64,000 nt of DNA, taken from positions 1,488,001-1,552,000 of the forward strand of contig JAWWNJ010000040.1 in assembly GCA_037176885.1 (NCBI GenBank), in the 5' to 3' direction. Position numbers and translations under genes: made by a program. The DNA comes from Favolaschia claudopus (Eukaryota; Basidiomycota; Agaricomycetes; Agaricales; Mycenaceae). Positions within the stretch are counted from its first letter, which is position 1; each line of letters opens with the position of its first letter. Below the pieces are notes generated by a model. That model worked only from the letters and a program-made list of their open reading frames with translations. It was not told where the DNA came from and did no database searches. Shown piece by piece: positions 1 through 9,649 of the stretch.

Positions 1-1085
1 TACATACAGGTCGAATTGATGTGGTTGGAAATATTCTTAGTCATGGTAACGAGTCATTCCGAGACTCACTACTATCACGTAGATCTTTCTAGAATGTTTC
101 ATGTACCTTATATAAACCCCTCACAGCAATCCGCATCCTCATGCGATTGCGAGGTTAACACGACTTACCTTGTCAATCCATACTTCACTTCTCTGTGCTT
201 GAGCTCGCGCCCTCTCACTCAAATCACAACAAATACAAGTACTGGGGATCTCACAACGGACTTGTCCTTATCGAAATAGATACCTGTGAGTCAGGGATTC
301 GGCGAAGTTCAAATATTCTGTCCAACCTCCTATGGAGAATAATATAGCTACCTCATCAGTTTCTTGATCAAGGACTCATGGTGCTCTGAGTCTTGCTGTC
401 ATTTGTTGGGTTATAGGCAAACAGTCAGTACTGTTCGTCGAATTTTGACTAACACGGTGCGCAAATCTCAACGAGCTCAGTTGATTCTGAGCCTCGGAGT
501 GCTTTGCAGGGCTGAATCGACGCCTAGAGAGGCATACCAACTCGATTCATATTCTTCCCAGCGAAATTCGGAGCAATCTGGTTCTCACAGTTTAAATTAT
601 TCATTCAAAGCTCAGCAATCCGAGGACGATACAGAGGCAGGTGGAAATTGGAGGTTCCCACAGTTCAAATTGATTTACCATCTTCTCCCTGATTTCAAGT
701 GTCAGCTCCGATACGAGAAGCCACTGGCTGCAGGCATATAATAATCTCTTGAGCTACACCGGCAGTATCGACTCTACAACTTGAACTCGGGCCCGGCATA
801 TCAATCATAGTTACTTTCATCAAGCCAGAGAGTTTCTCAGGCCACTGAAGGGCTGTGAAGATACCTTGCAGTTGGGAAGTTAAACCGGTCAAAGGCGGGC
901 CGACGTCACAATGATTCCAACAGCCCATGAAGCTTCCTCGCTCGATTGGGAGTTGGAAAAGTACGAGAAATGGTTCCTACTTACTACTTTTTTTAGGTTT
1001 CCTACTTTACTGACGCCGGATTTCTTCGAACTGGCAGTTGGAAAGAGTCTGTATAACTAAAAAACTACAGACACTATGGACAATT
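1..1085. other. unassigned sequence, no convincing gene
   Basis: Several short open frames exist on both strands (for example 364-741 plus) but none shows a recognisable domain, a spliced continuation or a composition unlike random frames. I see no terminal inverted repeats here. A short repeat that recurs near 4704 begins at 1044. Confidence 0.5.
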
Positions 1086-1227
1086 GTTGACACTATGGAT
1101 TCGGATTAGGTTGCTGATCAACCGTCTGTAGGTTGATGCTACCCTATGTTTGGTTGATTTGAGGTAGACACCAAATTAGGTTGTTCTCTGGTATCCTGCC
1201 GTAGGTTGTTATGTGTTTAGGCTGATA

Positions 1228-1601
1228 CAGTTGCGGCGAAAATACTTGCATTACCATTATATGGAAGGTACCCGCGATACCCTGGCAAACAACTCGCAAA
1301 CAGTGTCGTCAGGCCCCAGTAGCCCAGGTATGAGCTAAGTACAGCCCTCATTTTATGGAAGCTGCCTGCCCAAGAACCGAGAGAAACCGGTGAAAATCCG
1401 GTAACAAAGCTGTTTGATGTAGGTTTGTTTGGAACTTGTATCCAAGTATTGTGCTATTTTCCTTCCGACTTCTTGGGCGCTGAGGGTCCAGGAGGCAGCC
1501 CCCAGGCACTGTAGAAGATATTCACCCCTTAACCCGTTGTTTCAGCATGTTTCTGTACCCACCTTCCATATATGGTAATGCAAGTATTTTCGCCGCAACT
1601 G
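1228..1601. mobile_element. TA-flanked MITE, CAGTTGCGGC family
   Basis: The left end reads CAGTTGCGGCGAAAATACTT and the right end is its reverse complement; the inverted match runs about 40 bp (1228-1268 against 1561-1601). TA dinucleotides at 1226-1227 and 1602-1603 look like the target duplication of a Tc1/mariner-type insertion. The 374-bp interior has no transposase. It sits inside an older palindromic stretch: GATTCGG-type sequence with AGGTTG words on the left, and its inverse around 1610-1640. Confidence 0.8.
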
Positions 1602-1715
1602 TACCACTTTTCAACCAACGAACCCGAATCGACCTACGAGAGGTTGTTTTCAGTTGCCTCACACGAAATGTTTCAAGTCTTTCAAACTCCCCTCGACACG
1701 TGCTGCTGATGCGAC

Positions 1716-2296
1716 AATTACCGTGTACGGTACGGCATTTTTTCCCCGTACTACGGCCACGAAAATCCCCAGACGGTACGGCACGGCTGAAATACGGCCG
1801 TATACGGATACGGCACGGCATCTCAGCAGGTATTTCTTCGAATGTTCGCAGATGCCTGAAAAGAATGCTCAGATGCCAGGGTATGATCCAGATATACTCA
1901 CCTATCCTTTCTGCATAGATTTGACTGCAAGAAAGGCTGAAATTTTAAGAAAGTCGAAGGGAAACGTCCCCTGCCTTCCTAATCAAGTAATTCCAAATCA
2001 AGCAGCGGCATTTGCCGGTGCTCGGAAGGTCACATTTGTGCCTCATTTCTGGGTGTTCGCCAAGCCAAGGCATTCGGCAGACACAGGGCGACGCCTATCT
2101 GCCTCGGGGAACTCTGCCGCCAGCAAATTCAGCCCGATTGATGGTCAGATTTGTTTGCCGAAAAGATACCGTACGTACGGCCGTATACGGCGTAACGGCA
2201 CGGCAAATACGGACCACCTTGGAGGGCTCACGGTACGGTACGATGTCCGTACCGTCCGTCCGTAACCGTAAGCTTACGGTTACGTTGCAGAGCCCT
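1716..2296. mobile_element. hAT-like foldback element rich in TACGG words
   Basis: Many copies of TACGG/CCGTA occur near both ends (1721-1830 and 2167-2285) in opposing orientation, as in subterminal repeats of fungal hAT elements. The right end reads outward-in as AGGGCTCTGCAACG. The heptamer ATGCGAC flanks the stretch at 1709-1715 and 2297-2303 and may be most of an 8-bp target duplication. The left terminus lacks a clean inverted match, so it is probably damaged. No transposase is visible. Confidence 0.5.
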
Positions 2297-2767
2297 ATGC
2301 GACGGATGGCGTGATCAGAACGAAAGTATGCTTTGTAATGCCGGTTCCCGGCTTACAGTTGGGGGGAGCTTGCGCGATTCCGAGAAAGCTATTTTTCAGT
2401 TTGCCCTCAGAACAATTTAGTCTGAAGTCGGAGGCAGAACATGCTGATGCTTGAAAGCATTCACTGCCATTCACCCCGCAAGGTGATATTTTGATGATCA
2501 TTGTCAAATCTGAGGAATCGAGGTTGAATTGAGGCTATACAACAATTCAACAACAGTTTCCAATTCGATCCTGCAAATGCTCGGGCTGGTGCTTGGTGCT
2601 AAAAAAAAAACTTTTGTATTAGATGTTAGATCTTTTTTTTTTCTTTTTTTTTTTTTTTTTCGACATTCAAGATCTCATTTTCAACCCTATGCGTGCTCAA
2701 GCGCTCACTCACATTGAGCTTCACTTACTGTGTATTTCTTCGACCGTGGGCTATTGGGCATCAATTT

Positions 2768-3004
2768 TGATGGTGTACCCGTGGGAGAGCCAGGGAGACC
2801 GCATCCAAACTGCACTGTGTGAATGTGTTGCGAACTGAGCCTCATCTGCATATTGTTGACGTATGATATGGATTATGCTATACTCCCCCACGGCTTCCTG
2901 AATTTTTTTTACCCAGCGCATTTGATTCAGTGAAATATTTTACTGCACATCAGCCTGCTCTCCCACGGGTACACCATCACTTTTGATGGCGTACCCGTGG
3001 GAGA
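2768..3004. repeat. short foldback repeat with GTACCCGTGGGAGA arms
   Basis: The arm at 2768-2788 is repeated inverted at 2959-2979, and a further direct copy at 2984-3004 forms a tight hairpin with it (21-bp arms, 4-bp loop). The structure fits a small foldback element that gained an extra terminal copy. There is no coding content. Confidence 0.6.
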
Positions 3005-3053
3005 TTCTTCGTACTCTGCACAGCCATACGGATTTCGACCACCCCAGACAAAA

Positions 3054-3071
3054 GGGGGAGCAAGCTCCCCC
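3054..3071. repeat. recurrent palindrome GGGGGAGCAAGCTCCCCC (copy 1)
   Basis: An 18-bp near-perfect palindrome flanked by AAA and CAA. The same 18 bp occur at 5366-5383 and 60021-60038, and a shorter relative at about 52577-52596. It could form a strong hairpin. Its role is unknown. Confidence 0.7.
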
Positions 3072-4235
3072 AAACATCCTTGCTTCCGTCCCCCATGTCC
3101 ACGCCGTCCCCGTTTCCTCGCCACACTTGCCATGCACTCTGACCTTCAAGCTTCAAGTCCTCAAGGATTCAAGGCCTCAAGTAACCTCAAGTACCCGCAA
3201 TCAAGCCCAATCGTGCCCCCTTCCCAAGGCTCTGTCTTCAAAGCTTCAAGTCGTATCAAGATCTTGCGTTTCTGACCTCTCAATCAATATATCCCAAGAT
3301 TTATGTTGGTCTTGCCTGTCCCTCTCTGCCTCTCCACGCTACCTCTCTGTTTGCTTCACGAAATCAGCCAGCTTTCCTCTTCGTCAAGTCGTTGTTTTGG
3401 TCGGTGTCTGGGAGCTCGAGGGAGGATATTATTGTTGGTGCGTTTCCAGTCGTTCTCTTACTGTTTCCCCATCTCACCCTTCTGCATTCCAACAGAACAA
3501 GCTGCCGTGTCCCCTTCCCTCCGCTACCGAAGCTCGAGCTCAAGCCTGATTTGGGCCGTATTTCCTCACGCCCGCGAGCGCGCGTTCTCATCCTGATGGA
3601 TTACGAGCACCGAGAAGGTCGGTCATGCACCTCGCGTCTTTAGGGGGTTCTCTCAGGCTGCTTGGCCTCGTATCTAAGCATGTATTGTACCGTATTACCT
3701 GAATATATTTGTTAGTTATAGCGAGCGCATTCAACCAAGGAACGAGTCGAATTGAACCTATGTTAGGTTATCAATCAGCCTGGAATTGGTTGAAGGCTGT
3801 TGGATGCAGGACAACCTGCGTTTGATTGGTAATGAGCTGCACTTAGGTTGGTAGGGGTGAACCACAGCTTGGTTGATTGTTTAAATTTTCATCCAAGAAT
3901 TGGTTGGGGAAACTCATCCTACACTGGGTTGCCTATCATCCACCACCAGGCTGAAAATCGTCCTACAACAGGTTGTTTCTGTAGGTTGATCATCAACCGA
4001 CGGAACCCTTAGAGTGAAAATTTGACTTTCTAAGGTAGGCAAACGCTGCCAACCCCCGTCACATCAGGTCACGCTGTCCCAATTCGGCAAAAAGAACAAG
4101 GGCTCACTCACATTTTCCTTGTCCACTCTCCTCTTCTTTTTGGGTGAAAGCTTCTCTACTAACCCTCTAGTGAAATTCCCGAGCCGGGAGAGCACATGAC
4201 CCTTCTGACGGAGGCAGGTGGGTGTCGCTTGTAAA

Positions 4236-4472
4236 TGATGTTAGATATTTGAGATCACCCCGTATAGAACAGGTTATGGATCACGCGAGAAGAGAGCCAA
4301 GCAGGTATATTCGGGCGCGAGAGAGCGACGAGATGGGGGTGCGAGAGCTACAGGAAATCGGTACGTACGAGACAATATAAGGAATATACAAAGGGACGGA
4401 TAGGGGGGGTGTAACGAGGAAACGGACAGATAGGGAAGGCGGCGCGTGATGGTCTCACACCTCCAACACCCC
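4236..4472. mobile_element. possible solo LTR
   Basis: The stretch begins TGTTAGATATTTGAGATC and ends GTCTCACACCTCCAACA, so it has TG...CA borders whose outer 18 bp are imperfectly inverted (about 13 matches). That pattern is known from fungal Copia-type LTRs. No 5-bp flanking duplication is visible and no internal retroelement domain follows, so this is a weak call. Confidence 0.35.
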
Positions 4473-4686
4473 GGTCACCAAATAAAGACTTGTTCGGGAC
4501 GTCGAGTATGTAGCTGCACAATTTGTTGGGAGCCGATAATCAATTACATGTTTGGATGATTATCTACAACATTTTCTACGGTATTTCACCATAAGTACTT
4601 ATTTGGACGTGTCACGCTTGCTTACATAAAGGTTGTCCGCGTTTGCGTGTCGCCTACCTTGCGCCTACCTTATGTTTTGCGGCGCT

Positions 4687-4762
4687 TTCGACTTCGTTTT
4701 GCAAGAGTCTGTATAACTAAGAAATGGTCCTACAGACACTATGGACTTCGACTTCGTTTTGC
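4687..4762. repeat. 44-bp insert flanked by a 16-bp direct repeat
   Basis: TTCGACTTCGTTTTGC occurs at 4687-4702 and 4747-4762. Between them lies a 44-bp segment with GTCTGTA...TACAGAC inverted ends. A shorter version of the segment is at 1044-1081. The 16-bp duplication is longer than those of DNA transposons and resembles retroposon target duplications. Confidence 0.5.
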
Positions 4763-5365
4763 GGCAATCGCGCATTTTGCCGCAAAATAAACGACGTCGG
4801 TTATCTGTTATCAGTTTTGCGGCATTTGGGTTAAAAAGGCTAAGTATTTATGTTGCGGATCGGCCGAAAACTATATTGCGGCATTTAATAAATGTGCATT
4901 TCGACCGCCATACTAAACACGTTTTTGCGACGCGAAAGACATTTTCTATCCTGAAATCTCGGGACAGACTCAATACTGGACCAAAAATCGGGAGGTCTCG
5001 TTCTCCTGTGACGCATCTCACAGGTGTCACACGCGCAAACATCCACGCATACCTCTTGTTCTGCTGGCTGAACGGCGGCCCAGAATATTCTACTCATCTG
5101 ACAAGATTGGCTCAGTGGGTTGCCTGGTAACGTAATCTCCCCGGAATCCGCTGTTGCAATGCCATGGAAATTAAACCATGCCAGTCCCTGGCTTACAGAA
5201 AAGGGAAGCTTGCGCGATTCCGAGCGCAGCAAGTTCATCACTGCATGATTGCATTTTGGCTATTCAAACCAGCTGCAAGAACCGGGTCTGGGTTACCTAC
5301 TGCACCACCCAAGCCCCTTATAAAAACGGGTCTAGGTATTTTATTTTGGTGACCGCTCTGATAAA

Positions 5366-5383
5366 GGGGGAGCAAGCTCCCCC
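5366..5383. repeat. recurrent palindrome (copy 2)
   Basis: Same 18-bp palindrome as at 3054 and 60021. About 38 bp around it (5349-5386) match 60003-60041 with one difference, so these two copies share an origin beyond the palindrome itself. Confidence 0.7.
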
Positions 5384-5458
5384 AATAAAAACAATCCCGC
5401 GCTCAAGCACTATGAACACAGCTTCGGTGACGGCTCGCCCTTATTGGCCGTGTCCTTG

Positions 5459-6110
5459 CTAAGATGCAAGGGCTGAGGAGGCGAGCATGAGCATCTCGTG
5501 GTGCGCCAACAAATCCGCCTCTGTGACAGATAACTCCCAATCCAGCACATCGAGAAACTCGCGCTCGATCCGCCCAATGTCGCCTTTCCCGAAGATACCA
5601 GTGACCATCGCCCATTGGACACTCCTTAGGGTCGAATCTTGTGTGTATTTGGATGCGACGATGACAGCGCCGAGAAAGACGCGTTCAAGAGCCCATTCCT
5701 CCAATGCGATGGAGAGGTGGCGTCTCGCGCGGGAGATGTATGCAAGGGAAACCAGGACGGTTGCGGATGTGACTTCTGCGCGGGATAGAACTGTGGCTAC
5801 AAATTGGAGGAATTTCTCCGTGTGGGGAGCGGTGGGTTGGTGCACGGGAGAGGGCGTAGTTGACTGTTTCGATTACACTCGTTGTGAGGTATTCTAAACA
5901 AATAAAATCAGTGTGTATTCGATGAAAAGACAGAGACAGCGACACACCGATTACAGATTGAGAGATTTGCATGTCCACGAGCTGAATTAGCTCGGGAGAG
6001 TGAGAAGCCGGGTCCTTGAGAGAGGCAGGGTGGGTGGGGCTAGAAGACTTCGAACTTGGGCTCCAGAAGCCATAAGAAGTAGGGCTAGACAATAAAGAAA
6101 GAGAGTGCAT
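5459..6110 (-). pseudogene. Pho80/PCL-like cyclin, apparently frameshifted
   Basis: Exon 1 (6110-5948) starts at the first ATG and encodes a Ser/Pro-rich N-terminus. A 54-bp GT-AG intron (5947-5894) follows, then exon 2 (5893-5459). Exon 2 opens in one frame with VIETVNYAL, typical of basidiomycete PCL-type cyclins. Near 5848 the frame must shift by one base to continue as the cyclin box (HTEKFLQFV, then LVSLAYISRARRHL, ASKYTQD and FLDVLDWEL). Proteins of this family activate a Pho85-type cyclin-dependent kinase; that function is known for the family and only inferred here. The box is short and the protein ends soon after the last helix. Family is fairly sure; whether the shift is a real lesion or a read error cannot be told. 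Confidence 0.7.
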
Positions 6111-7025
6111 TGTGGGGAGGGAATCGGAGTAAATTATGGGGAATCATGGCCGGTTAAATACCATTGGATTGCGGGTGCGATGCATTGGACCGTCAGCTGC
6201 CCCAAATGCACCGTGTTTAATGTCAAGGTCAGGATGAAATACATTCCGCTTTTTTGTTTTCTTTCATTTTGGTGGTATCTCAACAAGGAGAATGTCGGTG
6301 CCAATAATCAGTGCAATATAGGTTGAAATTTAGCTGTGTTAGGTTTTTAATCAACCCCTTACTAACTTTTTGAAGATAGTCGCTCAACCGTAGTAGGTAC
6401 ATATAAACCCGATAGGTTGATGCTCATCTTATTACTTAGAGCCCATTGCTCGTTGACTGTATAGTAGTCGATGCAGCCCAGCGCACAATCTCGGGACATA
6501 TTGTCACCGTAACGTGGGGAAATGCTGTCTGGATGACGCTCACGGCGGCGATCTTGCTCTGGGTTCTCAATCAAAAGCGGAAGAACCTCACGAGGGGGCT
6601 TCAAGCCCCGTCCAATAGCGCCAACGACATAAAAGTGGCATCGAACCCTTGGTACGCCTCACAGGCGGTTTAGAATAACGTTTTGAAACTCACAATGCCT
6701 TACAAGGGCGCCCAGGCCAAGCCGGCATTGCAAGGTGTTGAGTGGGTTGTAAGCCGTTTTGGCGGCTTATTTCTCCTCGCTCCTAGGTCTTAAAGAAAAC
6801 TCCAGATAGTTCATACAACTGTTATAATTCATCCGTTCTAAAGAAGTACATTCCTGAGTAAGTAGCAATAATTGAATACACACGACGATGAGCTATCCGA
6901 CATGAGATTAGGTTGGGGGCGAAGGATCCAGACATACGATGTGATACATGAGCAGGGGCGGGCAATACACGAGCAAGGTCTAGGGCGTTGCTACTCCTAC
7001 CCTCCCAGCACTTGAGATACACAAA
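6111..7025. other. intergenic sequence, no clear gene
   Basis: Upstream of the cyclin. AGGTTG words at 6318-6420 recall the stretches near 1100 and 3800. An open frame at 6446-6673 (plus) has a hydrophobic stretch and an overlapping minus frame exists; neither is recognisable. Confidence 0.4.
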
Positions 7026-7307
7026 ATGGACGGTGATTCACCTCTGAATTGGCCTCCGAAGCGAAATCATGCTAGATCTTCGTCTACTTCTAGTATATCA
7101 TCGATAACATCTACACCTTCGCGCCCAAGTCATCTTCGGAATGTGTCTACTAGCATGGAATCCCCTGTTGACCCTCTTACACCGAACAAGTCCCAAAAAC
7201 TGTTTAGAAATGGCTTTGAAATCAAACCCAAAGCTCCTTCTTACAGGCCATATGCTTTAAATTCTCCTGGCACTCCTATTCAGGCTGCTTCAGATGGCCA
7301 GTCATGA
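7026..7307 (+). CDS. hypothetical Ser/Thr/Pro-rich ORF
   Basis: A 93-codon frame from ATG with a composition unlike its surroundings: rich in Ser, Pro and Thr with clusters such as SSSTSSISSITSTPSRPS. No domain is seen. It overlaps the 3' end of the opposite-strand DUF6589 gene by 28 bp. It may be the first exon of a gene cut off downstream, or chance. I do not recognise it. Confidence 0.25.
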   Translation: MDGDSPLNWPPKRNHARSSSTSSISSITSTPSRPSHLRNVSTSMESPVDPLTPNKSQKLFRNGFEIKPKAPSYRPYALNSPGTPIQAASDGQS

Positions 7308-9649
7308 ATTAGATTATGAAGGAGCTCCATAAGCTCATTGGCATAGTTGTAACTGCCACCAGCATAGAATATTGGGGTCCAATATTTTAACATCCGTTCA
7401 ACCCGCTCTGGATGTCCATGCTTGATTGCATGGCGCATCTCCCTCATTGTCATCAGATCGTGCATGAGAAGAACTGCATTGCCTGACTCGGTACTTGCAG
7501 GTAACAATTTTGTTCCTTCTGATTCAAGACGGTCAATGGATGGAAGTAGAAACTGAGTCACAACTTGAATACAGAGAGATTTATATCCATCTTGTGAGAG
7601 TTGAATTTTGTGAAAGTCTTGTACAGTAGAACATCTCAAAACAACCATTGCTGCTCGTAGCACCAAGCTTCGAAGGACAACATCAAAAAATCTGAGCCAT
7701 GCATAGAAATCAACTTTGCGTAAATTCAAAGCTGTAGTGTTTGGAAGCTTTGCTAATAAAGTACTCAAGCTGACCGGATCTTTGCCACTAGCACCCCATG
7801 TATTTTTCCCCATGTTTTGAATCTGATTCAGACAAACATGGATCAAGCCACTGAGGAGTTCAAAGCTTGCAAGATGGTCAACCCGATATTCAGAGCGGGC
7901 AATAGCCCTCTGATCCTGGGCAGCCTGATCTCGAGCGGTTGTAAGCTTGTCACCGAGCAAAAAGTAGTTTTTCTTGTCAAAGACTTCCTTGGGGACCTTG
8001 AGAACATCTATAAAATAATGTTCGATTACAAGCATATTCCCCCTGGTTGAACTCTGTTCTTGGTCATAGGTAGGCAAGAAATACTCTTCAGTTTTTTTTT
8101 TTCAGGGATTTCAAGGGAATCAGATAAATATCCGTGACTGTCTTTATAAGCAGCAAAGCTTGCAATTTCCTCGGCCAGAATATTGGCAACATGGATGATT
8201 GAATTGTGTTGAAACATATTCTGATCTCCAGAACTTGGTAGGATTTGTTCAAGTGATAACGCAGGGTCAAGATGATGTCTTGTGTTTCTTGTCTGATCAA
8301 AGGTCAAGACATGAGAGAGACGAGCTGCATCCTCAGGACGAGAACCTGGTGGTAAATCGAGAACAACAAGAAGTGCAGACACTTGATCGTGGGAGATGGT
8401 CCCATCTGTTGCTGAGGTTTTCCAAGCCTTCTAGGGCCTTGTTTTTAATTCCCGGACCATTAATAAACGGTTTTTTAAATTCGGTTTCCAAACAGGCTGT
8501 TTATAAACCTGTTTATAAACCGAACCCTAAAATTTCGCGAAATCAAGGTTTTCAACGCGAATTTTCGCCAAAATCTCCTCAGGGCTCCTCAATTAACACT
8601 CTACCAACACTCTACCATAAATCCGAAGTGTTTCACTGTCAATTCAGAGCAGACTACCGTATTGTTCCAAATTAGGAAACCATCTACCCCCCGAATATTA
8701 ATTCTTGCAGACGATCTATGAGCAAATGGGTGCATGAATTAGCGATAGGAAGAGTATGATCCCCCCCCTTGAATATCATCACCCGGTTAGTCTCCTTTAC
8801 TTCCTCAAAATGAGCAGAGTTTCTCTCACCTTACGTCAGCTTCAAGAATTAAAAACCGATGAAACTGGCCGAGCGTTCAAAAAACCGGTTTATAAACCAG
8901 TGAACCGGTTTACAAACTGGATCAAAAAACAATGCCCTAAAGCCTTCTGAACCCAATTAAAATTATCGTATGGCAGAAGACACATCCTCCTTGGATCATT
9001 GGCCACTGTAGATGTCAACTGGACTGCGTCTTTGGAGATGGCAGTGACAGCCTTCATCTGATAATTGTAGGAGGTACAGAAAGCATAGTGATTCATTGTC
9101 TGGACCAATCTCTTGGGGATACGCCCGTCCCAAAGCAAGAGACAATTTATCGCCTGGTGCAAATTGGTTTCTCGGCTACGTAAATTCAAAAGCATTGATG
9201 TTATCATTGTGCGACCCTTTCAAGGTCATGTCAATTGAGCTACAAGTGCAAAGGATTTTAAATGCACATACCATATCGGGATTTCGAACTCGAATTTGAG
9301 ACAAGTTTTCTTCTGAATCTGCAGCCTCTTTGCCAATGATTGCCTTTAGAAGACTCTGGATGTGAGGTGTGGTTCTCTCATAGAGATCAAGCAGTTGAGG
9401 AACAGAAAAAGACTGCAAATGTGCAATCTTTAAAGAACTAGCTGGAAGACGAAGTGACTGTGCTTCTGTTCTGAAATTTCCCTTCCGAGCAGTATCTGTA
9501 ATGCGACTTGCTTCTTTGACACATATATCTGTAGCCTTTGAAATAATCCAAGCTATAACCTCGGGGTCATCCAAGGCACTGTCGCTGAAAATAATGCTAA
9601 GAAGATGGGAATAGCCGCTTTGTCCTAGGTACGAGTTTGTGACATTTGT
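7280..9649 (-). pseudogene. DUF6589-domain gene, interrupted and 5'-truncated
   Basis: DUF6589 is a large, multicopy family of mushroom genomes with unknown function, possibly derived from mobile DNA. The order of motifs follows the family: GYSHLLSIIFSD near 9630-9590, LYERTTPHIQSLLKAIIGK, a 55-bp intron (9271-9217), GRTMITSMLLNLRSRETNLH, PYDNFNWVQKA, SALLVVLDLPPGSRPEDAARL, EQSSTRGNMLVIEHYF, and the C-terminal stretch MREMRHAIKHGHPERVERML ending at 7280. Three lesions are visible. A 508-bp MITE sits at 8432-8939. The 11-base T run at 8092-8102 puts the next part out of frame by one base. The 5' exons are missing because the tandem array begins at 9650 while the frame is still open. Family assignment is from remembered motif order, not a search. 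Confidence 0.8.
8432..8939. mobile_element. hAT-type MITE inside the DUF6589 exon
   Basis: Ends are TAGGGCCTTGTTTTT and, inverted, TAGGGCATTGTTTTT. The 8-bp AAGCCTTC is duplicated at 8424-8431 and 8940-8947, the length expected for hAT transposition. Deleting the element plus one copy of the octamer rejoins DUF6589 codons in frame (WVQKAWKTSATDG). The 508-bp interior carries further inverted TTTATAAACC words but no transposase. Confidence 0.9.

Larger units (their letters stand above)
2304..4235. other. repeat-derived spacer
   Basis: No convincing gene. The stretch holds a segment at 2345-2385 resembling 5190-5225, poly-T runs near 2632-2660, hairpin repeats at 2768-3004, an 18-bp palindrome at 3054-3071, TCAAG-rich low-complexity sequence at 3140-3260 and an AGGTTG-rich stretch at 3760-4000. 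The longest plus frame (2983-3549) runs through this low-complexity sequence and is unlikely to be coding. Confidence 0.5.
4473..5402. other. repeat-derived spacer
   Basis: No gene is supported. The stretch holds a 44-bp insert flanked by a 16-bp duplication (4687-4762), repeated TTTTGCGGC words (4755-4885), a segment at 5190-5225 that resembles 2345-2385, and the recurrent palindrome at 5366-5383. Confidence 0.5.

Noticed and set aside
364..741. 125-codon plus frame as a gene
   Set aside because: No domain, no splice partner and ordinary composition; the start is not ATG.
2983..3549. 188-codon plus frame as a gene
   Set aside because: It runs through hairpin repeats and TCAAG-rich low-complexity sequence with overlapping open frames on both strands.
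9176..9208. plus-strand frame opposite DUF6589
   Set aside because: It is a shadow of the minus-strand exons and intron.
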